From the NCBI GenBank assembly GCA_007449985.2, contig VIIQ02000103.1, forward strand, positions 248,001-312,000: 64,000 nt of DNA. Direction: 5' to 3'. Positions 46,694 through 61,882 of the stretch are shown piece by piece; positions within the stretch are counted from its first letter, which is position 1; the number at the start of each line of letters is the position of its first letter. A program made the position numbers and the translations under genes. Source of the stretch: Desmodesmus armatus (lineage: Eukaryota; Chlorophyta; Chlorophyceae; Sphaeropleales; Scenedesmaceae). The notes under the pieces were generated by a model. That model was not told the origin of the DNA. It worked only from the letters and a program-made list of their open reading frames with translations, and did no database searches.

Positions 46694-49600
46694 TAAGGGT
46701 GATGACGTCAGCAGCACCTGAGGCAGCGTAGGACGGAGCTTTGTCTCCAGCTGCGCTGTACCGAAGCGTTCCGCACCTTGTATGCACACCGTCTTGTGCT
46801 CGCTTCTGCCCGTTGCTGCATCCAACATTACCCTCAGGTCAACATTGATTGCAGCGGCATCAAGGCGGCATGTGTGAAAAGAGTCCACCCAATACTGCCT
46901 TCCTTCGTCCTGTACGGATTGCTCCAACCCCCCCCCCCCCCACCCTCTCACAGCCCACCTGCTGTGCCTCCTGTGCGTCACTCCAGTCAACACACTTGAG
47001 GAACTTGGTGAGGGCGCTTCTCCTTCACCAGCGCATACCTGCACACAAACACACCACACACGTCGGTAGCTCTCTACAACACATGACACACCTCACCCAC
47101 CAGGCAGCTGGCACACCGCCCAATGCAGCTCACTTACTGCAGAAACAAAGCAAGCCTCTGCAGAGCCAACCTCCAACCCCCCTCCCCCCCAACAAATCTG
47201 AACCTCCAGCACCCCTGCACACCTGAACCTCCAGAGCAGTGCCTTGGCCTCCTGTGCAGGGGCTTGTTGGGTGGCAGCTGCAGCACTGCGTTGATGCGGC
47301 GCCGCTCATCACTGTTGGGTTTGAGGTCTTTGTCTATCAGCCCACGTGTGACACTGCGAGCCAACTTGGCAGCCTTCAGCTCAGCGGGGTTGTCCAGACC
47401 AACCTGGGGGACAGCAGGTGCACATGTGCAAGAATGGATAGTAGTGCATAGCAGCACTGACCACAAAAAAACCATGGAACAGTGCTGTGGGCATACTTCA
47501 GGGTGCTGTCAGTACAGCAGCTTGGCTGCCTTCAACTCAGCAGGGTTGTCCAGATCAACCTGGGGGATGCACAAGCATGCAAGATACATTGTGAAGAAAT
47601 GCATGCTTCAGCTGGGAGGGAGTGTTACAGCTGAACATCATTGCAAAACAGCATGCTTGGCATGACATGCCGGGAGAGTAGACCTAGGTTGCCGTGAGCT
47701 CAGCAGGTTGTCCAGGCCAACCTAGGGGGCAGCAGGTGCACATGTGCAAGAACACATATGCCAGCGCTGTGGGCATACTTCAGGCTGCTGTCAGTCGAAC
47801 TTCCCCTGGTTAACCAACGTTGTAACAAAGAGGCAGGGTTGTCCAGCCCAACCTGGGGGACATCAGATGCATTGCATATGGGGAAGGCGTCATGTGAGGC
47901 ACATTTGCGCTGCAACTGTGCGTGTACACCTGGTTGGCAAAGTCCCAACACATCTTCGTAACACCCACCCCCCCCCCCCCGCGCCTCATTCCGCCAAAAT
48001 ATTGCTCGCAAAATCCCGCAGGCTTCGCACCTCAGGGTCCTGAAACCTGATGATGTCAGCAACGCCCGACGCCGACCCAGCCGCCCCAGCAACCGCCCCA
48101 GCAGCGACAGCAGACACGGCTCCCGGCGCCCCTGCAGCTTGTGCCACCACTGCTGCAGCTGAGAGGGACTGCTGGTACAGCACTGCGTGTGGGAAGACAG
48201 GTAGCTCCAGTGTGAGCAGCATGACCCCCTGGGACACAGCCTCATGCAGCTCAGCAGCACGCAAGGCATGGATCTCCTGCACAGGGGACACAGTCGGACA
48301 ATGTGGGCATGCCTCATGGAATGCTTGCATGTGACTTGCATGGTCATAGTATGCTTGCTGCACAAGTAATACCTGTGCTAACACACGGGTGCAAGAGGCG
48401 ACAGGCAGAGCATGAGCTCAAGTTCTTGTGATGCATCACATGCAGACGTTATGGGGAAGGCAGGGCAGGCACACGCTGGGGAGTGCAACAAGCTATGAAA
48501 TGCATGCGCCAGAAGGTGTCGCCATGATGGCCTGGGCCACACACCATAGTAAAGGTACACTGTGGGTGAAAAAAATGACAACACCGGCGTACTGTTGGGT
48601 GTCTGTGGCTGTAGTGCTGCTTTATGATCCATGAACCCCCTGCCCCAAAAACAGCCATTGCACAGTACCTTGAGTGTGAGTATGTCAAGCCAATCGCAGT
48701 GAGGGATGTCGCCCCTGCTGTACAGCTTCACAAGGTGCTCCAGGTGACCAACCTGACCCCAGCAGCAGCAGCAGCAGCAGCACACATATTTTAGATGTGT
48801 AGAGCACATGCAACAATGTGGCAAGGCAGCGAGCACAGCCAATGCCATGCCATGCGAGCAGCAACAAGCCACCCTACGTTCCGCAAGTGCGGAATGCACA
48901 CACACCGCGCAGCAGGAACAGCTGACAGCATCACCTCATGTGCTGGTGGTGTCAGTGCTGTCGTGAACGATGCCTGAACCTCCCAACCCCGCCACCCCAA
49001 CACCACCAGCAGTTTCAACACACATGTATTCCTTGTGCTGGATACATCCAGCCACCCACCTGGCTCCGTTGGTGCAGGGGTGCCTTGCCCATCAGGCGCT
49101 CAGGCTGCTGCACATCAACACAACACCCCTCCCACACCTGCACGCATACAGAGCCAGGTGTAAAGTCTGACGCACTCCCAGTCTCACAACATTCATGCAA
49201 CATGTCTCACAACATTCATGCAAACATGAACATGGTAAAGCCAGGGCACTATGTTGGCAGACTGCTTGTCAATTGACATAGCCACAGCATCAAGTCACAC
49301 CCTAAGTGTGAAGCAGCTATGCTGGCGATGTGCACGCTGCAGACTGCTCCTGTTGGAGCTGCATGCAGCCACAGACACCCCACTGCCATGCGGCCACAGA
49401 CATGCAATCATGAGCGACCTGTACATCCCACGGCTGCATGCAGCCATGCATCTCTTGCAGTAACTGCAGAGTCTGGGATGTGCAGCAGAGCCTGCAGACA
49501 CTGTGGAAACATCATGCAGCCCAAGCAGAAACGAAGCAAGGAGCCTATACATGGCTGTGTCAGCCACACAAACCTGCAGGCGCTGCTGCCCTGTCTTGAG

Positions 49601-50481
49601 CCTGCCCTTCTTGCTGAAAAGCGGCATGCTGCTGCTGCCAACCAGCAGCATGGGCCGGCCCTCCGACAGCTCATACACTGACAGAGACAGATAGGTGTCC
49701 GCCGGCAGGTCACGATACTGCGCCAGCAGGTGGAGGAGCAGCAGGTATGGTGGCAGAGAACACAATCCGCCAGTGGCGGCGATTGGCAGCAAGCATGCCG
49801 TACACACAGCTGCTGCTGGCCAGCTACATGGGATGGGCAAGCGCCAACAACAGCTACCCTGGCCATGTTGACCCAGCTACTGTAGCCTGACGGCACTCAC
49901 TTGTGCACAAAGGCTGTTGCTGCTGCTGCTGCTGGTAGTACTACTGTGGCTTCTGTCCGCCATCAAACTGGCATTTGTGCTGCCACCAATCACTGTGCAC
50001 CATCAAGTGACCCTGGCACCCCCTGCCCCCGCACCTTGACACAGAAGGTAAGCCACTCTGCCCAGCTGCACCCCTCCTGCAGTGTCTCTGCGTAGGTGGT
50101 CTGTGTCTCCAGCCCCAGCACCTCCCCACCAGCACTCAGCTGGGCAACCACAAAGGCCGCTGTGGGGTGGAAGTGCCCCAGCTGCTCGCAGCACTGCTTG
50201 ACATAGGGCAGGTGCCCATGCAGCGCATTCATCTTCACCTTGACCTGCAGGAGTATGGTGTGCAGGCTGGTCAGCACATCAAGGGTGGAGCATGTGCTGA
50301 TTGGTCTGAGGGACCCCTCAGCAGATGAGACAGTGCTGTGAGGGTACAGCTTTGTTCGCTGTGATTATGTGTATGGCAGGAGCAGTGCAGGATGTGGTGT
50401 TGTTTGCTGCTGTTGTACCTGAAGGTCTACATCACAGCTGAGGTAGAACCTCCACTCCGGCTTGTTCGCCCTGCTGGCCAT
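41813..50481 (-). CDS. VPS34: Class III phosphatidylinositol 3-kinase (VPS34/PIK3C3)
   Basis: Makes PI3P from phosphatidylinositol on endosomes and autophagosomes in a complex with VPS15 and Beclin/ATG6. Eighteen exons: 50481-50419, 50244-50035, 49717-49574, 49137-49060, 48752-48669, 48276-48031, 47403-47223, 47038-46959, 46638-46525, 45966-45824, 45526-45352, 44864-44724, 44425-44030, 43808-43619, 43232-43139, 42905-42767, 42401-42243, 41944-41813; about 922 aa. In order: C2 domain ([12 protein letters not shown]), [11 protein letters not shown], helical domain ([22 protein letters not shown]), kinase lobe with [27 protein letters not shown], catalytic [16 protein letters not shown], and the end [11 protein letters not shown], all class III hallmarks. 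All key residues are present. Oddities: a Gln/Ala-rich insert of about 75 aa in exon 13, a -1 change in exon 7 (near 47262) and a +1/-2 change in exon 8 (near 47012). Frame is restored after exon 8, but translation would stop between unless corrected. Confidence 0.93.
42006..42040. repeat. Hairpin with 17-bp arms in the last VPS34 intron
   Basis: ATTGAGTTCATGCAGTT and its exact reverse complement are separated by one C. In the pre-mRNA it would fold between exon 17 and exon 18, about 60 nt before the exon 18 acceptor. Confidence 0.85.
45543..45574. repeat. G32 homopolymer (C32 on the VPS34 sense strand)
   Basis: Thirty-two consecutive G on the plus strand. In VPS34 pre-mRNA this is a C32 tract ending 16 nt before the exon 11 acceptor, where a polypyrimidine tract belongs. 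Length is likely variable or uncertain in the assembly. Confidence 0.9.
46648..46692. repeat. (CAG)15 microsatellite next to a VPS34 acceptor
   Basis: Fifteen CAG units on plus. In the VPS34 transcript they are CUG repeats directly before the exon 9 acceptor TTTGCCAG, in the place of the pyrimidine tract. Confidence 0.95.
47404..47880 (-). repeat. Degenerate copies of the VPS34 exon 7 start within intron 6
   Basis: The exon 7 acceptor and first codons (CAG then [31 protein letters not shown]) reappear three times upstream in the transcript: near 47560, 47720 and 47850 ([29 protein letters not shown]). Flanking intron text is duplicated too (gcaggtgcacatgtgcaaga at about 47413 and 47733; gggcatacttcagg at about 47489 and 47769). 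A unit of about 320 bp seems to have duplicated and decayed, leaving decoy acceptors. Confidence 0.7.
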
Positions 50482-50859
50482 GCTGACAAGATCAGAGGGT
50501 AGGCCCACTCAGGACAAACCCTCTGCAACCCAAGGGTATGCTGCTCTGCGCATAAAGACATTTACAAGGGCTGCATGCGGCCTTGGTGTACAGGGGCAAG
50601 CACATGCATACACACATGACTTCTGGGGAGAAACCCAAACCGCGGTGTGACTGTGTCATCCACCAAAGAGTGTGATGCATGCCACTGCATGACCAAGTCT
50701 GAAAGTATTACAAACGTTTGCTTTTGCGCAAGACTAGCGGTTCAACAAGGCAGCTAGCTCCAGCCTGTCCTCGGAAGTCAACAGCAACAGTAGCAGGCCT
50801 CTTTGCCAGGTAGATCCCTTTCAACCGCTGCCAGCAAGCTCAGTCGACAGCAAACGATT
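50482..50859. promoter_or_regulatory. 378-bp bidirectional promoter between VPS34 and the DEAD-box helicase
   Basis: The ATGs of the two best-supported genes face away from each other with 377-378 bp between. The region must contain both 5'UTRs and probably both core promoters. No TATA box stands out. A shared promoter is inferred from spacing. Confidence 0.55.
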
Positions 50860-55420
<4,561 letters not shown>

Positions 55421-56233
55421 CAGGGCCTGGGACAGCTGTGTTGGTTTCAAGCTCGCTGTGACGGCTGATCAGATACCAATGCAATGTGTGTTGTGAGCAA
55501 CAAGCGAGACTGCTGTGTTTGTCTAGGACAGTCAGTACCAGCCATCGGGTGAATAAGTTGGCCGCTGTGTGGCTTGTTGCAGTTGTGTGTGTTGCTGGCA
55601 AAATCTCAGGTACTACGGGCTGGAGTGTGTTTGCGCTGTTCGTGTGCCTGTGTGGTGCTACAGTTTGGTGGTATGGTTGTTAGCCTAGTTGGTTATGTAT
55701 TGCACAGTTTCTGCTGTGGCGACAGCTCTGCGCATGTGCAGCTTGTACATTTGGTTCTGTTGGAATTGTATGGACCCCAGACCTGTCGTTTGGCGCAGCT
55801 GACACACCGTGGCAGCCGGGAGTGTCGCAGCCCTGGCAGTTTTTGGAGTTTGTCGAGCTGATGTCGAGCTGGCTTTTATGCTGGCTGTGATGCTGGCAAT
55901 TTGTAAAAGATCACATTACATGTAGTGAGGAAGGGTGTGTGCCATTTGCTTTCTGCATTGTCGGCTTCTTGCAACACAGCCAGAGCCAAGCTTGCTGTTG
56001 CAACAAGGAACTGATTGTGCCTGTAGGTTTGTGCAAGGCAGCCCTGATTCGGCCAACATCGAAGAATCCATATGTTATCATTACAAGCAGAGCTTGTATC
56101 TCGGCACTGTGGATGACCCATCGAAGATAACAGGCTGTAGCACCGTACAACTTTTTGGTTGGCTTGAATATGCGGCATCCATACACATCTACCACATTCA
56201 TCATCAGGCAGATATGTATGCATATGATACAGC
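55421..56233. other. Intergenic between helicase and IQ protein
   Basis: Probably the helicase 3'UTR followed by the upstream region of the IQ gene. The TGTAA motif that usually marks polyadenylation in Chlamydomonadales occurs as TTTGTAAAAG near 55902, which may be the helicase 3' end; this is tentative. No gene seen. Confidence 0.4.
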
Positions 56234-58237
56234 ATGCCGCAACAGTCTGTGCGGGCAGTGAAGCAGACGAAGGTGCAAAAATTGCTTCAGGGCGACGAGA
56301 GCTTGCGACATTCTGTGGAACTGACTTGGCAACGGGAAAAGGCAAAATCAGAAGGCCTTGAAGTACTGGCTAGGTGTAAGGCCCTTAACGAGTTCATCAA
56401 AAAGGTGGGGTGGGGTACTGTTGCTGCTGTGCTCCAAACCATCCTCTTCCGTGTGTGATTTCATCTCCCCAGTCTGATTTCATCTTATCTGCAACCAGAG
56501 CACACATTGTCGATCACTCCCTTACAGGGGCTGCTAGCAGAGGTGGAGGACGACACGGCACCAGGTCGCCAGCACAAGGCAGCAGCAGCCAGGCGTTGCA
56601 CAACAGCAGCCCCACAGCCTGCTAGGCAGAGCAGCACCCCTCCGAAGCCTTCCAGCAGCCCGGCAACCTCCCTCACCAGCCGCATAACAGCAAAGGAGTC
56701 AGAGGCACTGTTGGAGCTGCTGCTATCCGATGATGTGGGGGCAGCCTCTGCAGCACAAACGGACCCCAGCACATCCGCAGCCAGCGGCTGTGCAAATCCC
56801 ACCAACACCAGCACTTGCAAGGGGGCTCAGCGGGCTGCAGGTGTTGCTGCCACAGCTAACAGCTACAACAGCACCCCCTCTGAAGAACCACAGTCACGAG
56901 TAGCAGCAGCAGCACCCCCTGCAGAGTGCAGCACAGGCAGCCAGCAGCCTTCACACGCCGTGGCCCCAACCTCCTGCAGCAGCAGTGACGTGCTGGATGA
57001 TGTGATTGGGCTGCTGAATGCACCAGAAGTTGCAGCAGACCTGGTGCCTCAGCAGCCCACTAGTAGCCCCTCTTGCTCCAGCCACCAACCGCAGCGGCAG
57101 CACTGCAGTGACATGCCTGAAGAACAGAGCGGCCCGTCACTGCCCCAGCAGGTGCAGCCAGTGCAGCAGCAGCTAAGAGGGTCACAAACCCTTCCCCAAG
57201 CAGCGTGCCGAGAGTCGCACAGGCAGGAATGGGCGCGGCCGCCTGAGCAGCAGCAGGAGGCCCTCAGAGCTGCTGCAGTGAAGCACGAAAGCATCAATGC
57301 AGCGTGGCGTGGCTTCTACTCCTACTGGGGCCCCCATGCAGCCAGCACTATCCAGCACTACTGGAGGGCCTACAAGGCCAGGCAGCAGTACCTGCAGCTA
57401 CAGGCAGCAGCAGTGGTGCTGCAGGCAGCGTGCAGGGGACACCTGCTCAGGGCATCGGACAGGAACCTGCTGCGGCTGCATAAAGAGGAGCAGCGGCGGC
57501 AGCAGCAGCAGCAGCTGGAGCTTCAACAACAGCAGCAGCGGGAGCAAATGGCACGCGAGCGGCAGCAGAGGCTGCAAGAGCAGAGAGAGCAGGAGGCGCA
57601 GCAGCAGCGGCAGCATGACGCTGCTGCGGTCATGCAGTGTTTTGTAAGGGGCTGGGCAGCCAGGCGGTTGCGAACAGACCTTGCAGCAGCAGCAGCTGCA
57701 GCTGCTGTTCAGGCAGTTGGCAGGGCAGGTGTGCATGATGAGGGAGGCTGTGCTGGGCCCGTCATTAGTGCCATGCCCTCGACCTGCAGCAGAGCCAGCG
57801 ACAGCACAGACAGCTGCAGTAACAGCCGCGGCAGCAGCAGGGGTAGTGCACAGTCCTCCTGCAGCCTGGACGCTCCTGCTGCTGCTACTGTGGCGGCGTG
57901 TAGGGAAGGCCAAGAGGGCATGCAGCAGCAGGAGTGGCAGGGGCTGGAGCAGGGCATCTCTGCAGAGGACCAGCAGCAGCAGTACTCACTCCCAGGGTTA
58001 GTCATCAGGCACGCTGCTGAGGCGCGCACAGCATCACACGGGGGTGACGGCCAGCAGGCAGGCAGTGACTGCAGAGAGGATCTGGCGAGGCAGCTGGTGC
58101 AACGTGCTGGGCAGTTGGGTGTGGTTGAGGGGATGCAGGCAGCGCAGCTGGCCACAAGGGCATTGATGGCTTCCAGTAGCTCGCGGCAGCTGCAATCCGC
58201 CATGCAGGCTGTGAGGGTTGCGGGGCCCACCATGTGA
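56234..58237 (+). CDS. IQ-motif (calmodulin-binding) protein with coiled coil
   Basis: Two exons, 56234-56404 (57 aa, MPQQSVRAVKQTKVQK) and 56528-58237, join in phase 0 across GTGGGG...TTACAG to give about 626 aa. The middle is Ser/Pro/Gln-rich and disordered-looking. From about residue 310 come IQ-type motifs: STIQHYWRAYKARQQY, VVLQAACRGHLLRAS, and after a Gln/Arg/Glu-rich coiled coil, AVMQCFVRGWAARRL. IQ motifs bind calmodulin or EF-hand light chains without calcium. In algae such proteins are often cytoskeletal or ciliary, but nothing here fixes the location. No motor or kinase domain is present. The stop at 58237 faces the LRR gene at 59017. Confidence 0.75.
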
Positions 58238-59016
58238 AGTGGGAGCTGCACTTGTTGTCTGAGAGCGTGGAAAGCAAGGCTGTACATGGTTGTTGTGTTG
58301 TTGGGATTGAATGTGCACAGGCTGCAGATATACGACTGCTCAACAGCAAGTGCATAAAGGGGTTTCAGGTATCACCACCGCAGTGAGCGTCCAAGCCTTG
58401 AACAGCAGATTGGTCCCCACCCTGCAGCTGACTGAAACTTATGCCCCAGGGTTTTCACAGTATCCAAATACACCCACCACTGCCAGTTACATTCAATAGT
58501 TCAACTTGATTGCTGACGCACATAAGACCTACTGAGGAGTTCACTGCAAACCCTGTGGCTACATAGTTATTCCATGGTGCTGTGACGCCCAGTAGTGATT
58601 GTACTCCCACTGTGTGACTGAGTGACATGGACAGGCAACTAGTCTTGCAGCACAATCAGCACCACAAGTCTCAAGCATAGCTAATTTGATGACGAAGCTG
58701 CTGGTACATGCTACCTTAAGGTACCTGGAAGCTTCCAGTGAGACAAAGAAGATATCTGTTACACACCGCATAAGAACCCAACACGGCAACAGTTGTAGTT
58801 GAATACACTGCAAACCCCAGCTCACTGCAAACCCCAGCTCACTGAAACGAAATGCAAACCCCGGCTCACTGACACGCACAGCAGCGGCACCCAACATAAC
58901 CAACTACTGCGTTGCCAGGCATGCCGCAGCGCTGCTACATCACACCACGTGACTTATACGGCTGCGGAGATCCCCACACTCAGGACTTCAACCAGTTGGT
59001 GCGCTAGTCCCACCAA
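58238..59016. other. Convergent intergenic region
   Basis: Between the 3' ends of the IQ gene and LRR paralogue 2. Near 58805-58870 the phrase AACCCC(A/G)GCTCACTG is repeated three times. No gene seen. Confidence 0.45.
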
Positions 59017-60935
59017 TCACTCTGCCAGGGCTGCAGCCGCCTGCAGCGCCACATGAGGGTATATGTGGTGGAGGTGGAGGTGAAGCACCTGGCGCCACAC
59101 AGGCTCATGACCAGTCGCAACCATACCCCAGGACTCAGTCTGCAAGGGACAGCAAATAAGTAGCAAACCAGAGTCCCTGAGTGAGGCAGTTGACAGATAC
59201 TATCTGTCATGCCGCTTTGAAAGCGGCATCAGGATGCAGTGCACTCCATGCGCCACCTACTAGTAGTCTGACGCAGTGTCCACCTCACTCAGTGCTTGGG
59301 CTCATAACCAAAAGCACAATTTGATGTTTCAACCCTCAAGGTTTTCCACAATGTTGCTCAACAAACCCGGTTTGTTCAGTGAAGAGGTTGCGCAATAAAC
59401 AGCAGCAAGTACCGGCTCACCTGAGACCTCAACAATATGTACGCCTCTACGCCATTGTGTAGGCCTGAGTACGACAGCTGTGTCAGCTGCTTCAGCTGGG
59501 TCAGCTGCAACAGCAGACCCTCTGGCATGTGCTCTGCGCATATGGACAACTGCCTGAGCCCTGTCAGCTGACACACCATCTCCAGCCCTGCGCACACAGC
59601 AGGACGGCATACATCATACGTGTATAGTGACCGTATGGCTGCGGCAGCCATACTCAGTGTCTGCAGCCCTGTCAGCCCCTGTAGAGAGGCCAGTAGCTCT
59701 GCACTGTACTGCAGGCCATCTACATCCAAGTGCTGCAAGTCAGGGCAGCAGCTGACAAGGAGGCTGCCATCAGGTACTGCTATGGTGATGTCTTGGCATT
59801 GCGACCGCCTGCTTCCTGTAGCATCCAAGGTCTGCAGCTGCGGCAGCTCCCTTCCAGCAGGGAACACGTGCTGCCAAACGGCCGCTGGCAAGGTGCAGTA
59901 GCTGATGCAAAGGGACTGAAGCTTGCTGCTGGCAGTCAGGGCTGAGTAGTCTGCTGGAGGAGGGTTGGTGTCGTCCAAGGCATGCAGGCTTTTCTGCAAG
60001 CTCAGGTAGGTCAGCTGCTGCAGGTACTGTAGCTGGGATAGCAGCTGTGTTCTCTGCTGTCCTCTGGCGGCCTTGTTGCAGCGTATCATGGCGAGGTGCT
60101 GCAGGCGGGTCTTGCCAGCCAGGACATCTGGCTCAACCATGACACAGCCTACCACCACCAGGCATGTCAGGTTGCAGGCGCCTGACAGCATGTCGGCTGT
60201 GATGCGGTGACCCACAATGTTACCAGGACCCTCCATATACAGCCGTAAGTCGGCCAGCCGGGTGGCAGCATGCAGGGGCAGCACTGTCATGCCAGCAGGG
60301 GCGTCTTGTGTCCAGCCGCAATCGAGCTCCAAGCTAGTCAGCTGCTGCAGCTGCTGTAGTACTTGCGTCGGGAAGCGCACATACGTGCGTATGGTGCAGC
60401 TGATATTGATGTGCTCCAAATCAGGCAGCTGCAACAACGCTGCTGCAAGTGCTGCTGTTGCTAGCGCTGAGGTTTTGCCAAGCAGCACACAATTGTGTAT
60501 GTGCAGCTGTTTAGTAGCTGCCGCGGCAGTCCCCAGCACGCCCTGAAAGCCGTCTCCTGGCTGCAGCTGCAGCACCGTGTCTTCAAAGTGAAGGCTGTTG
60601 AGGTGCAGGTTCTTGGGCAGCTGACGCAGCGTAGGTTTGGAAGGCATGTCATCCTGCAAGTAACTGTTGTTCTGGGGCACCTGGGGCAGTGTAGGTCTGA
60701 AAGACCTGTCACGCTTGATCTTGATGCTGTCCAAGTGCTGGCCGTGCCTGTCGAGGTACAGCAGTAAGCTGTCCACCTGCTCCTGCTGCTGTATGGTTGG
60801 TTGAATGCTCCTCAGTACCATGACAGCTGCCTGGTGCAGCCTGCTGTGGGACCGAGCAGCGCTGAGGACACTGATTGGGTCGTCTGAAAGGTACTGTAGC
60901 ACGGCCAGAAGGCAGGAGTCCGGGAGCAAGTCCAT
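59017..60935 (-). CDS. F-box-like/LRR protein, paralogue 2
   Basis: Exons 60935-59421 (505 codons) and 59139-59017 (40 codons plus stop), phase 0, GTGAGC...TTGCAG; 545 aa. The ATG at 60935 gives MDLLPDSCLLAVLQYLSDD. A GTG nine bases upstream extends the frame but is not a likely start. As in paralogue 1, an F-box-like helix pair (SVLSAARSHSRLHQAA) leads into LRRs: LHLNSLHFEDT, LTSLELDCG, LADLRLYMEG, LTYLSLQKS, LQSLCISYC, LQTLDATGS, LRQLSICAEH. Whole phrases are shared with the others, such as YSALTASSKLQ and PAAVWQHVFPAGRELP. The last exon encodes HEPVWRQVLHLHLHH and AAAALAE. A 10-bp-arm hairpin (59209-59229) sits in the intron. Probable role is substrate or partner binding; specificity unknown. 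Confidence 0.75.
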
Positions 60936-61882
60936 GGCGCACACAAACTGAAATGCAACTGTGTTGCCGCGAGGGGCCCTCGACTAACACGAGAAAAGTA
61001 TGAATATGGTTGTGCTTGGTGTCTTAGCGTCATTCTTTTCATGCAGCATGGTGTAGATGGTATCAGGACTCAGAGCCCGCCCAGCGGTGCAGTAAACCGC
61101 TTACTGTTGCACAATTCTCGAGCTTGAGCATGATCCAAGTATTTAATGTCAAAAACTGACAGCATTCGGTTGACGGCTGTGCTGCAATCGCTTCTCCGGA
61201 TGTCAAGCTGCAGGTCCAGGAAGCTAACTGCCCTGACCTTGGTGCCTTGTGCAGGCCAGCTGGCAGACAAACAGTTACAGCATCCTAATGCAGCCCATGG
61301 GCACTGCCAAGTGGCATGAGCATCATTAGTATGGCCTCAACCCTGCTGAATGCTATTGCAGCTGACACAAAGTCATGGCCTGCACATCTTGCTCCCTCCA
61401 GTGCTAGGGAGTCCCGCTGCCCATGCAAGCAACAGCATCACAAGAGCCTTGCAGTGCTTCAATGCATTCCTTGGGGCTGCAAAGTTTAATTCAACAGCAC
61501 ATGTAATGCTTCAGACCCTTGCACGATACAGCCGACCCGTCTCAACTGCTTGCAAGAAACCAGTGCATGTGCACTGTGCACGCACATGCACAGGCCAGCC
61601 CAGGCCCACTAGCCTAGTTGCCTGCCTAGAACTCTGCCTAGTATGCCCAGTAGGCACAAACAGGACAGCTGGCTGCCCTACAACCTTGTGCTGCACAATC
61701 ACACAATAATAAATCCCGTTTCCATCCCCTTCCCTGTGATCAACCTTGTGGCAGGTCACAGGCACCTACTCACCCATGCCATTTGCACCAACTGCCCAGT
61801 TGCGTCTGCAGCAACAACACGCATGCCAGTTTTGCAGTACAGTAACATCATGCCACCGCCATTTCACATCAAAATTCCCAAA
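60936..61882. other. Intergenic between LRR paralogues 2 and 3
   Basis: Should contain the 5'UTR and promoter of paralogue 2 and the 3'UTR of paralogue 3. No gene or strong repeat seen. Confidence 0.4.

Noticed and set aside
59209..59229. 10-bp-arm hairpin as a terminator
   Set aside because: It lies inside an intron of an LRR gene in a eukaryote and has no T-run; not a transcription terminator.
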